A stretch of DNA of 25,036 nucleotides, from positions 1-25,036 of IMG/VR virus record IMGVR_UViG_3300048056_000076; one strand, given 5' to 3'. The stretch comes from a virus. Below, one piece after another: positions 17,439 to 24,333 of the stretch (positions within the stretch are counted from its first letter, which is position 1; each line of letters begins with the position of its first letter). The translations under genes and the position numbers were made by a program. The notes under the pieces are model-generated. The model searched no databases. It saw nothing but the letters and a program-made list of their open reading frames with translations, and was not told where the DNA came from.

Positions 17439-17473
17439 AAAAGGGCCAGGATCCTATTAGGTCCTGGCCCCTT
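17436..17473 (-). terminator. Rho-independent terminator after the actin-like gene
   Basis: On the minus strand, GGGCCAGGA pairs with TCCTGGCCC (9 perfect base pairs, G+C-rich, extended outward by G-U and A-U pairs) across a 10-nt loop, followed by TTTTAATATT. It lies about 27 nt after the stop codon at 17501. The strong stem plus U tract is typical of an intrinsic terminator. Confidence 0.88.
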
Positions 17474-17500
17474 GATAACACCTTAGGTGTTAAATCGATA

Positions 17501-18511
17501 TTAATCGTTCATCGCGGCTATCAATAGACCTTTCGCTACGTCATCAAGGGGGTTATTTGCCATACGGATCTCTGATATGTTTATAGGAAAAGTGTCCCTG
17601 ACTTTATCAAATTCCTTCTGGAAAAACGGTAGAAAATTTTTAGCCAAAGCTGTCCCACCAGAAATGACCCATGGGATTGAATCAGGAAGCTCAATGCTAC
17701 CGCTATCCTTTTTAAATTCCTTTTTAATGGAGTCGATCACTATATTAATAAGGTTCCGGTAGTACACAACAATAGCCTCACGCTCTCTCAGCTGTTTAGG
17801 ATCGCCATCAGTGGGGTCAAGCAGATTAACTCCCTTTTCTTTAATAGCCATGATCCTGGTGGCTGTAGATCCTACAGCTTTAGCGGCTGAGCTATCAATC
17901 CAATCCCCGCTATTCTGTATACTAAAACTCATACCAACCATGGTCTGGAATAATAAAGCTACGTTTACCATTCCAGCACCTAAACTTATCGTCAATGCAG
18001 TAAACCCGTCATTAGCGCAATTTGAGTACGCAACAGCAGCAGCCTCATTCATGGCAGTAGCCTTAAAACCAAAAGACTCAACCATCTTCCTAAACATTTC
18101 TTTGTGGTACAAAACATCCATATCGGAATTTATAGGGTTACCCGGTATAGAGTAATACACCATCTCGTCATCAACCTGGGGCTCCTTCAAAATGCTTTTA
18201 AGTAGAATCATTAGCATCTTCTCTGCTTCCAACTCTCCAGCAGAAATAACACCCTTACTTAAAGGCCTACGGGCTTCTCTCTTAAGGAGGTTAGCGATAT
18301 TCAGGGCCGGGTCACCTATCACATAAATAGAATCGTTCTCGGTCACGTAGGAAATGTTAGACATCTTAAGCATGTTAAGGGTGGATTGATCGAATTCTAC
18401 ATCAAGAAAAACATCCCGGATGGAATCTATCTTGACTCCAGTGTTACCGTCCTGCGGGTTGTTCCTGGCTACTACTAGATTCCCTGTTCCTACATCAAGT
18501 CCTAAACTCAT
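17501..18511 (-). CDS. Actin-like ATPase-fold protein (ParM/MreB/Hsp70 superfamily)
   Basis: The protein has 336 residues, a normal length for bacterial actins. Motifs are in the expected order: phosphate-1 loop LDVGTGNLVVAR (5-16), connect-1 helix MNEAAAVAYS (154-163), phosphate-2 loop ISLGAGMVNVAL (175-186) and adenosine loop PWVISGGTALAKNF (280-293). In phosphate-2 the usual Asp (DxGxG) is Ser at 176, which may weaken metal binding or hydrolysis. Known relatives polymerise to move plasmids, shape cells or position phage DNA (for example Alp6A of Bacillus phage 0305phi8-36); the fold also covers non-polymerising chaperones. It follows a coiled-coil gene by 25 nt with AAGGCGG upstream, and a strong terminator closes the unit. 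Location inside virion genes suggests a role in late morphogenesis or particle positioning; this is inference. Confidence 0.86.
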   Translation of the reverse strand: MSLGLDVGTGNLVVARNNPQDGNTGVKIDSIRDVFLDVEFDQSTLNMLKMSNISYVTENDSIYVIGDPALNIANLLKREARRPLSKGVISAGELEAEKMLMILLKSILKEPQVDDEMVYYSIPGNPINSDMDVLYHKEMFRKMVESFGFKATAMNEAAAVAYSNCANDGFTALTISLGAGMVNVALLFQTMVGMSFSIQNSGDWIDSSAAKAVGSTATRIMAIKEKGVNLLDPTDGDPKQLREREAIVVYYRNLINIVIDSIKKEFKKDSGSIELPDSIPWVISGGTALAKNFLPFFQKEFDKVRDTFPINISEIRMANNPLDDVAKGLLIAAMND

Positions 18512-18536
18512 TTTTACCGCCTTTTTAATGTTATCT

Positions 18537-19316
18537 TTAGCTTTGTTGGTTGTTCTTAAGCCTTTTGAGAGCTTCCAAAGAAGAGTTTAAACTACTTGAG
18601 CTCTCTATAGTTCTTACTTTTAAATTTATGTGTGAGTTAGCATCCTCTACAGTTACATTGGGCACGTATGTTTCCATGTCGGCACTTAGATTAGACTTAG
18701 ACCCGCTATTTGCAGCAATGTTTGACGACCCTACTTTCTTAACAGATTCTTCGATTCTTTTTAACAAATCCTCTGTACCGATGCCTATTCCCTGTCCTTT
18801 ACTTATCTTATCTTCTAAAGATTTTAAAGCCTGGAGCACTTGATCATTGTCTTGAGTTGCTGGAGAAGTACCAGATACCTTTTCTTCCAAAGATTTCAAT
18901 CTATCTAATATAATAGTTAGTGGTGAGGGATCTACGATAGAATCTACAACAAGTTTCTGTTCTTTAGTGTCAAACTTTGCCTCTAGAGAAGATATCTTGT
19001 CTATTAAAGCCTTTAGCTTGCTGTTATCGATAGATTCTGTGTCCTTTTTTTTACCAAGAGTAGGCGGCAGATACTCAATTTTTGTAGGCAAAGCTACTGG
19101 TATATCTACAGGCTCTACGGCTGCAGGCTGACTATAAACCTTATTTTCTGCAGTACGCTCTAAAACAATTATTTTTCCTAAATCTATTGCATGGCGCAGA
19201 GTGTGTGATTTCTTATAATCCAGATCGCTAAAAATCTTTTCCTGCTTATAGTAGATTCTATCGTTAAGCTCTGGTAGATCTATTTTTTCCGGGGAAGAAC
19301 CGAGGACCTTAATCAT
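18537..19316 (-). CDS. Coiled-coil protein, possible partner of the actin-like protein
   Basis: The protein has 259 residues. Residues 1-55 may form a small domain (LPELNDRIYYKQEKIFSDLD, then RHAIDLGKIIVLER). Residues about 95-195 show heptad-like Leu/Ile spacing with repeated phrases (LKALIDKISSLEAKFD, LDRLKSLEEKVSG, LQALKSLEDKISKG), predicting a coiled coil built from repeats. The C-terminus (about 225-259) is Ser/Leu-rich and polar. No membrane segment or catalytic motif. It lies between a terminator upstream and the actin-like gene 25 nt downstream, so the pair is probably co-transcribed. The start has only a weak GAGAG site. A filament adaptor or a virion-linked tether are both possible; the sequence alone does not decide. 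Confidence 0.68.
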   Translation of the reverse strand: MIKVLGSSPEKIDLPELNDRIYYKQEKIFSDLDYKKSHTLRHAIDLGKIIVLERTAENKVYSQPAAVEPVDIPVALPTKIEYLPPTLGKKKDTESIDNSKLKALIDKISSLEAKFDTKEQKLVVDSIVDPSPLTIILDRLKSLEEKVSGTSPATQDNDQVLQALKSLEDKISKGQGIGIGTEDLLKRIEESVKKVGSSNIAANSGSKSNLSADMETYVPNVTVEDANSHINLKVRTIESSSSLNSSLEALKRLKNNQQS

Positions 19317-19352
19317 AATATTTTATCTCTCAATATAAATTTATCTTATCTA

Positions 19353-19390
19353 AAAATTTGCCCAAGCATTAGAGCGCCTGAGCAAATTTT
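19353..19390 (-). terminator. Rho-independent terminator after the zinc-binding/EPEGE gene
   Basis: A 15-bp stem (AAAATTTGCTCAGGC with GCTTGGGCAAATTTT on the minus strand, two G-U pairs) closes an 8-nt loop and ends in a T run. It begins 14 nt after the stop codon at 19404. The A/T-rich outer stem makes it a possible terminator in both directions, but no plus-strand gene is present. Confidence 0.85.
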
Positions 19391-19403
19391 ATTATTTAAC
19401 TTA

Positions 19404-20078
19404 TTAGATACTTGAATACCTGGCGACAGATTGAGCAAACCTGTCGCTAGAAGCCTTAACTTTTAAATCCTTCATGTCCTCAGGCATCTCAGTGAATTTA
19501 GGCACAGCTTTACCGTCATCCGCCTTATCCTTTTTAGCAGGCTTTTTCTTAGGCTTTTCTTTGGGCTCCTCTTGAGTAACCTCTTCTTCTATCAAAGACT
19601 CACTCTCGTCATCTGCCGGTGATCCTTCTTCACGCTCATCTACTGGAGAAAATTTACTATCCTCAGGCTCTTCACCCTCAGGCTCTTCACCTTCAGGCTC
19701 TTCACCTTCAGGCTCTTCACCTTCAGGCTCTTCACTCTCAGGCTCTTCACTCTCAGGCTCTTCACCTTCAGGCTCTTCACCCTCCATACCGGCTTCAACA
19801 TCGATATAATATTTGTCACTCTCATCAGTAGCCGCGTAGTGCATGGTACCCCCACACTCGATGACTGGACAAGCTACCGTGTCATTGACCGATACAGGAG
19901 ACACAGTCTTTATTCCTGACTCAGAGGCAACTTTAGACCTAACCTTATCGATAGAAGCTATGTTTGCTGTATGATTACAACGATCACAAACAAAATAAGT
20001 CTTCTCTGCTGCTTCTTTTTCAATAGCATCAGCAACCCTAAGCATCTCAGATGCAATTTTACTCATATCTAACGCCAT
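19404..20078 (-). CDS. C4-type zinc-binding protein with acidic EPEGE repeat
   Basis: The protein has 224 residues. Residues 5-24 form an amphipathic helix (MSKIASEMLRVADAIEKEA). Four cysteines, C31 and C34 (CDRC) with C70 and C75 (CPVIEC), are spaced for a zinc ribbon with a long central loop. Residues 99-139 are a tandem five-residue EPEGE/EPESE repeat, very acidic. A Lys/Pro-rich basic patch follows (about 172-190: EKPKKKPAKKDK), then a C-terminal segment ending ASSDRFAQSVARYSSI. AAAGGAG lies before ATG 20078, with a candidate promoter upstream and a strong terminator downstream, so it may be transcribed alone. I do not recognise a family. A virion-associated or internal protein is plausible from position; nucleic-acid binding is possible but unproven. 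Confidence 0.75.
   Translation of the reverse strand: MALDMSKIASEMLRVADAIEKEAAEKTYFVCDRCNHTANIASIDKVRSKVASESGIKTVSPVSVNDTVACPVIECGGTMHYAATDESDKYYIDVEAGMEGEEPEGEEPESEEPESEEPEGEEPEGEEPEGEEPEGEEPEDSKFSPVDEREEGSPADDESESLIEEEVTQEEPKEKPKKKPAKKDKADDGKAVPKFTEMPEDMKDLKVKASSDRFAQSVARYSSI
19662..19784 (-). repeat. 15-bp tandem repeat encoding EPEGE/EPESE units
   Basis: About eight 15-bp units (plus strand close to CTCTTCACCTTCAGG) run in frame, differing at one or two bases (accttc, actctc or accctc). Each encodes Glu-Pro-Glu-Gly/Ser-Glu. The near identity suggests recent slippage, and copy number may differ between related phages. Confidence 0.92.
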
Positions 20079-20127
20079 AAAAAACTCCTTTATACAAGTT
20101 CTTATACTTTATGTAGTAACCTTTATT

Positions 20128-20142
20128 TATTAAAAGATTATT
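20128..20142 (-). promoter_or_regulatory. Candidate phage late promoter element upstream of the zinc-binding/EPEGE gene
   Basis: The minus strand reads AATAATCTTTTAATA, 14 of 15 identical to the shared motif. It lies 33 nt after the preceding stop codon and 49 nt before the ATG at 20078, the same spacing as the copy before the FmdB-type gene. Confidence 0.42.
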
Positions 20143-20175
20143 ATTTCAGCTTCAAAGGATCAGTTTACCCTAATG

Positions 20176-21570
20176 TCAATAACAAATATTTTCAAAAGTC
20201 ACGGTGCGGCCTCTGAGCTCGTACTCGTCCGGTATACCTGGTTTATCGGTAATGACGGGGCTGGCGTCCGAAGGCTTAGTCTCCCTATACTTATTCCATG
20301 CTGTCGGTACACTAGATGCACCTCCGTGTATAGGCACTGAGTACCTTATATCTTTTTGATCCAGAGGGGCCATATTAAAATGCTGCTGATATATAGCCCC
20401 TCTTGACCCTTGAGGGTTAACATGAGCAATAGAAAACCTCTGGTTATTCTGCCTCACTATAAAATCACGGTCTGTGAGAAGAGGATAAGGCCCTGTCCAC
20501 GTATTAAAATCATAGTTAACATGTAGCCCTATGTCTGTGAGCTCTACGGTCTTCTCTGTCTCTGGCGGGGCTACAATGATGTCGTAGGGGCCTACATACC
20601 CGCCTACACGACCGGTACCATAACAATTTGTACAAAATTCCTTAGCTTGATGGTACTCTTCGTCCCAGCATACCTGGCACTTCTCACCCGCCCACTTCCT
20701 AATAAATACCTTAACTCGTTCCCCAGCCTGCTCTAACAACCACCTATTCCTACGTATAGCCTCAGCCCAAATCCAATCAACTTTCTCCATGTCATAGATG
20801 CTGACGGCCTCTACTTCATCCAAAGGAGATTCTATGGTGTTTCCGGTTTTGGGGTCTGTAGCAACGGTAGTTACCTTGTAGTATATTTTCCTATAAATGT
20901 CTGTCTGTATCTGATTATTTAAATGTGTGTATGATACAAGAATCTCACCGCCCCTATTTAAATCAGGCAGAACCGGATCCAATAGAACGTTATTGGTGCT
21001 ATCAAATATTTTGTCCTTTATTAAATATATCTCACCAGAATCTCCGATGACTTTAAAAGCAGGAACCGTCTGAAAAGCATCTGTTGATGTAGGCTTTATA
21101 CGTATAGTTACATGAGCTCTATTATCCGCCTGCTCACCGTTAGTCCCAGGAGCTACTAAAGGCCTGTTGTACGTTCGTACTATCCAATCCCCTGTAGCAT
21201 TAGTACCGGCTATCAACCTTCCACCAGCTACAGGATCTTCATCAATTACAGAAACTTCTCCAGTCTCATCCCTATAGAAAAGAACGGTAGTGGGAGTAGT
21301 AGTGAGAAGGTCATAGGTGCCTTCAGGCGAGTCAAATGACCTATAAACCTTAGTACCCAGGATAATTAAATTATCGTTTTCTGTGTAACTGGTGGGGGTA
21401 TCCCACCTTACATCTATCGCGCCAATAAGGTAGGGGCTTGTCGCTTCAACGTTTTTAGGGGCTAACGGTAGGGATAAAGGAGTATCATCGTTACCTCTGT
21501 AAGGTAACGCGAAATCAGGTTTACCGTAGTTATATCTAAAGTTGTGAGCCATAAATCCTTTTACTTTCAT
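20176..21570 (-). CDS. Virion protein with FN3-like N-terminus and CxxC...CxxCxGTG zinc motif
   Basis: The protein has 464 residues. Residues about 35-105 resemble a fibronectin type III-like domain (PLAPKNVEATSPYLIGAIDV, then TKVYRSFDSPEG). Residues 298-319 hold a zinc-binding motif, CQVCWDE...CTNCYGTGRVGG, with cysteines 298, 301, 313 and 316, like half of a DnaJ zinc centre. The part after it (325-415) is beta-rich, with DRDFIVRQNNQRFSI and DIRYSVPI, a pattern I link loosely with head-tail connector or neck proteins. The annotated ATG overlaps the preceding stop by 4 nt (ATGA). A second ATG at 21552 (MAHNFRYNYG) has AAAAGGA just upstream, so the real protein may be six residues shorter. 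It shares a transcript with the spike gene. Structural role likely; the exact position in the virion is unsure. Confidence 0.7.
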   Translation of the reverse strand: MKVKGFMAHNFRYNYGKPDFALPYRGNDDTPLSLPLAPKNVEATSPYLIGAIDVRWDTPTSYTENDNLIILGTKVYRSFDSPEGTYDLLTTTPTTVLFYRDETGEVSVIDEDPVAGGRLIAGTNATGDWIVRTYNRPLVAPGTNGEQADNRAHVTIRIKPTSTDAFQTVPAFKVIGDSGEIYLIKDKIFDSTNNVLLDPVLPDLNRGGEILVSYTHLNNQIQTDIYRKIYYKVTTVATDPKTGNTIESPLDEVEAVSIYDMEKVDWIWAEAIRRNRWLLEQAGERVKVFIRKWAGEKCQVCWDEEYHQAKEFCTNCYGTGRVGGYVGPYDIIVAPPETEKTVELTDIGLHVNYDFNTWTGPYPLLTDRDFIVRQNNQRFSIAHVNPQGSRGAIYQQHFNMAPLDQKDIRYSVPIHGGASSVPTAWNKYRETKPSDASPVITDKPGIPDEYELRGRTVTFENICY

Positions 21571-23942
21571 CCGCCTTGTATGGCAAAAATTTTCCTTTTA
21601 GTGTGTGAACTATTACACACATCTATACACGTAGAAGTAAAACTATCTGCAGTAATTGATAAACCATGCACCTCAGCGGTTCCGGTTGATAAAGAGCTTA
21701 TGGCCGTAGACCAATTATATGTAGATGAAAAGTCTCTAAATTTACTTCTATTAAAATTATAGGCGCTGGCGGCAGTGGTGATCTTCCCGTTTTTTATCTT
21801 TATAGAAACTCTAATCTTTTTTGAGAAATCAAAAGAAATTATCACGTTAATGTAGGAGTAAGATACCCCGGATATGATAAACTTAAAAGTAATCAACAGG
21901 TCCGTATCTACTTTAACCAGCTCTACTGAAGCCGTGTCTGGATTAATAGGATCAGAATCGCTAATCAGTTTGAATTCCAAAGATTGTGAATCTATTAATA
22001 CATTGGCTTTAGCCTCTATATCTCCGCTAAATTTAAACTTATTCTCGGGTGATCCAGAGTTTATGGTAGCCGTGTCTGTAAAGGATATATACCCATTAGA
22101 AAATGAAACTGTACCGTTAGTGTTCCAATCAACCTTCTTTACATTGCAGTATGAGTCCCAATCAAGGGGGATTGTCTTAGTTACAGGTATACCTATAAGT
22201 CTCTTATTATCCTCTCCAGTGAATTTTGGGTAAATACCTGGTGAAACCACTACGTTCTTTTCTGAGGAAGATAGTGCTTTTGTTATTGTCCTATACGGTG
22301 AAGAAGAACTCCCGTCACCTGTATCATCGGAACCGTCTGGGTCGGCATAGACATACCCTCCATCACTTGAAGAATAGGTAGGGGTAACGAAAATAAGCTC
22401 ACTCTTAGAGTCGTTCCAAGGCCTTACAGACCTCTCAGTAAGCTCAAGGTTCTTACTAAGGTATCTTCCGTATGCCCCGCCCGGGGCACCGTAGTTTGTG
22501 CCTACTATTATATTTTCATCCGGAAGAGAGGGGTCAAAAGCCCTGTCTAGGGTAACGAACGGGTCGTCCGCTCCCCCGTAGTACGCTCTATCGTACCCGA
22601 TCTCCCTAACAAAATAGTCTCCTGCATGGCTGCCGTCTACGTACTCATGTGCCCCTACATCCCCTGTAAAAGCTCCTGATCCTAACCTTTTTTTGTCGGC
22701 ATAAATTCTATTGACTTGACCTATATCTATGTCCCTATCTAATGGGGATATGTTGATCCGGAGGCCACCTGTAATTTCATCGCTAATAGTGTCCAACCAT
22801 TCTGGATCCCCACCGTCTATGTTAGGAGATCCCGCTTGAAGAGTAAAATCACCTATGCCTGCATTTGTATATAGAGGGTCACCTGAGAAGTTACCTTCAG
22901 AGTTTGTAGGAGTAACTATAGAACTGTAGTTATCGGTAGCTCCGTAAAAATTATTATAGCGTATTTTAATAGCTGTGTTAAAAAACACACCTAAATCTAT
23001 ATTAGAAACAGTAGTGCCGATATTGTTAGAATCTATCGTGCTGTTAGGGTCAGAGACATTTAATATCCTTACAGCTTCACCGCCGCCTGGGTCAACATCC
23101 TCTGAATACATAATCCTGAGGATATCCCCTACCATTAAATTATCTTCTATCGAATATCCGTCCCAAGACACCAAAGACCCGCCAGAGGTACCCACAAAAT
23201 CTACACCATATTCAAAAGAAGGACCTTCCACAATATTAACGGATATGTCATACCCTAAGTACCCCGAACCATCTAAAGAGGCGTTCTCTACAGCGAACCC
23301 AGGAATGGGTACATTTTTATTAGATATATCCGAGACCGTTAATGTTTTGTACACTACTCTAAGATTTTCATCAGAATCTATAACGGGAGAACCTATAGTA
23401 CCGGCCCCATGTATAGTATTTCTCCACATATCGATACGATCTACAGTTATAACCTCTATTGACTTAAAACCGTTGTTATAAAAAATGTTAGAAGAAATGT
23501 TAACTTCTTCCGCGCTATTGATAAGTACACCTATATTGTATCCTGAGAACTCATTCTTTGATATTGATACGTACTTAACACCATTTAAAGATATTCCTAC
23601 ATCTACGTTTTCAAATCTGCAGTTGGTTACCTTTATAGCGCCTTTAGTATTATTTACCGCTATACCTGAAGCATCAAACCTTATGTTATCTACAGAACCT
23701 TGAGCCTCAGTAAAAACTAGATTACCTGTGGTGGGGGTAGAACCGTAGGCACCCTGGATATTTATGTTTTTCGATATAGATAAATCTCCATAACTTAGCC
23801 CATCACCTTCTTGAAGGACTAAAACACCACCAGCAGCAACTGCGTTGTAGGCACCCAATAACGTAGCCTTTGGGCTAAGTATGTCACCCTCATTGGTGTC
23901 AAACCCGTTTTGGTTGTCTAGGTATATTACTGGTTTAGCCAT
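21567..23942 (-). CDS. Beta-helix tail spike/fibre-like protein
   Basis: The protein has 791 residues. Residues 5-180 open as a right-handed parallel beta-helix of the pectate-lyase type: a start module (YLDNQNGFDTNEGD...SPKATLLGAYNAV, VLVLQEG) and turns rich in N and I/V pairs (VTNCRFENVDVGISL, VSISKNEFSGYNIGVLI, VNISSNIFYNNGFKSIEVI). Residues about 200-285 are an inserted beta domain. Residues 355-435 resume helix-end signatures (DPLYTNAGIGDFTLQAGSPN, DVGAHEYVDG). Residues 529-585 look like a second helix start (YADPDGSDDTGDGSSSSPYR). Residues 610-791 appear to be a jelly-roll, LamG-like domain. Such proteins usually bind or cut host surface glycans; no catalytic residue is assigned. It starts 2 nt after the preceding stop, without a good Shine-Dalgarno site, so coupling is likely. 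Confidence 0.8.
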   Translation of the reverse strand: MAKPVIYLDNQNGFDTNEGDILSPKATLLGAYNAVAAGGVLVLQEGDGLSYGDLSISKNINIQGAYGSTPTTGNLVFTEAQGSVDNIRFDASGIAVNNTKGAIKVTNCRFENVDVGISLNGVKYVSISKNEFSGYNIGVLINSAEEVNISSNIFYNNGFKSIEVITVDRIDMWRNTIHGAGTIGSPVIDSDENLRVVYKTLTVSDISNKNVPIPGFAVENASLDGSGYLGYDISVNIVEGPSFEYGVDFVGTSGGSLVSWDGYSIEDNLMVGDILRIMYSEDVDPGGGEAVRILNVSDPNSTIDSNNIGTTVSNIDLGVFFNTAIKIRYNNFYGATDNYSSIVTPTNSEGNFSGDPLYTNAGIGDFTLQAGSPNIDGGDPEWLDTISDEITGGLRINISPLDRDIDIGQVNRIYADKKRLGSGAFTGDVGAHEYVDGSHAGDYFVREIGYDRAYYGGADDPFVTLDRAFDPSLPDENIIVGTNYGAPGGAYGRYLSKNLELTERSVRPWNDSKSELIFVTPTYSSSDGGYVYADPDGSDDTGDGSSSSPYRTITKALSSSEKNVVVSPGIYPKFTGEDNKRLIGIPVTKTIPLDWDSYCNVKKVDWNTNGTVSFSNGYISFTDTATINSGSPENKFKFSGDIEAKANVLIDSQSLEFKLISDSDPINPDTASVELVKVDTDLLITFKFIISGVSYSYINVIISFDFSKKIRVSIKIKNGKITTAASAYNFNRSKFRDFSSTYNWSTAISSLSTGTAEVHGLSITADSFTSTCIDVCNSSHTKRKIFAIQGG

Positions 23943-23944
23943 AA

Positions 23945-24283
23945 TTAATAGTTGTATATAACTCTAATGGTTTGAAGACCTGTTAGACCTGCTGAGCCCG
24001 CAGCCAGTAAATTTTTTCTTAGAGTTGAGTTAGGCAGAGAGTCGTTAAAAAATAAAGCTGCCTGACCCGTCAATCCAAAAGGGTTGCCAGTGATACCAAA
24101 ATCTGCGGTATTAGCGTTAGTCCCGTTGTAGTATACCTGAGAGGGTCCGTCTACAGGATCCACACCTATATCCCACTGACCGTTGGGTCCCGTGGTAGGG
24201 AAAGATTGTAGTCTAAGTATACCAGTTTCACCTGTATTACCTACTATACCGGTCAAGGAAAAATATTCAAATTCTATTGGCAT
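23945..24283 (-). CDS. Small Gly-rich virion protein, unknown function
   Basis: The protein has 112 residues, rich in Gly, Asn and Thr, with short collagen-like phrases (IVGNTGETG, GITGNPFGLTGQ) and a beta-type C-terminus ending TIRVIYNY. No family recognised. ATG 24283 has GAGAGG seven bases upstream, and a candidate promoter lies 34 nt before it. It comes directly before the beta-helix gene with a 2-nt gap, so it may help fold, anchor or cap that spike, or be a short fibre subunit. It contains no cysteine, so no disulfide or metal site. The reading frame is well supported by signals at both ends; function is unknown. Confidence 0.68.
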   Translation of the reverse strand: MPIEFEYFSLTGIVGNTGETGILRLQSFPTTGPNGQWDIGVDPVDGPSQVYYNGTNANTADFGITGNPFGLTGQAALFFNDSLPNSTLRKNLLAAGSAGLTGLQTIRVIYNY

Positions 24284-24317
24284 TAAAAACCTCTCTATTG
24301 TTTTAGTAACCTAAAAA

Positions 24318-24332
24318 TATAGATAGATTATT
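24318..24332 (-). promoter_or_regulatory. Candidate phage late promoter element upstream of the Gly-rich/spike transcript
   Basis: The minus strand reads AATAATCTATCTATA, 13 of 15 identical to the shared motif, with the two differences in the last half. It begins 2 nt after the stop of the PKD gene and ends 34 nt before the next ATG. Confidence 0.33.
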
Positions 24333-24333
24333 A

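Noticed and set aside
22975-23481. 168-codon plus-strand frame opposite the spike gene
   Set aside because: Antisense shadow of a beta-helix gene; no ribosome site and no recognisable domain.
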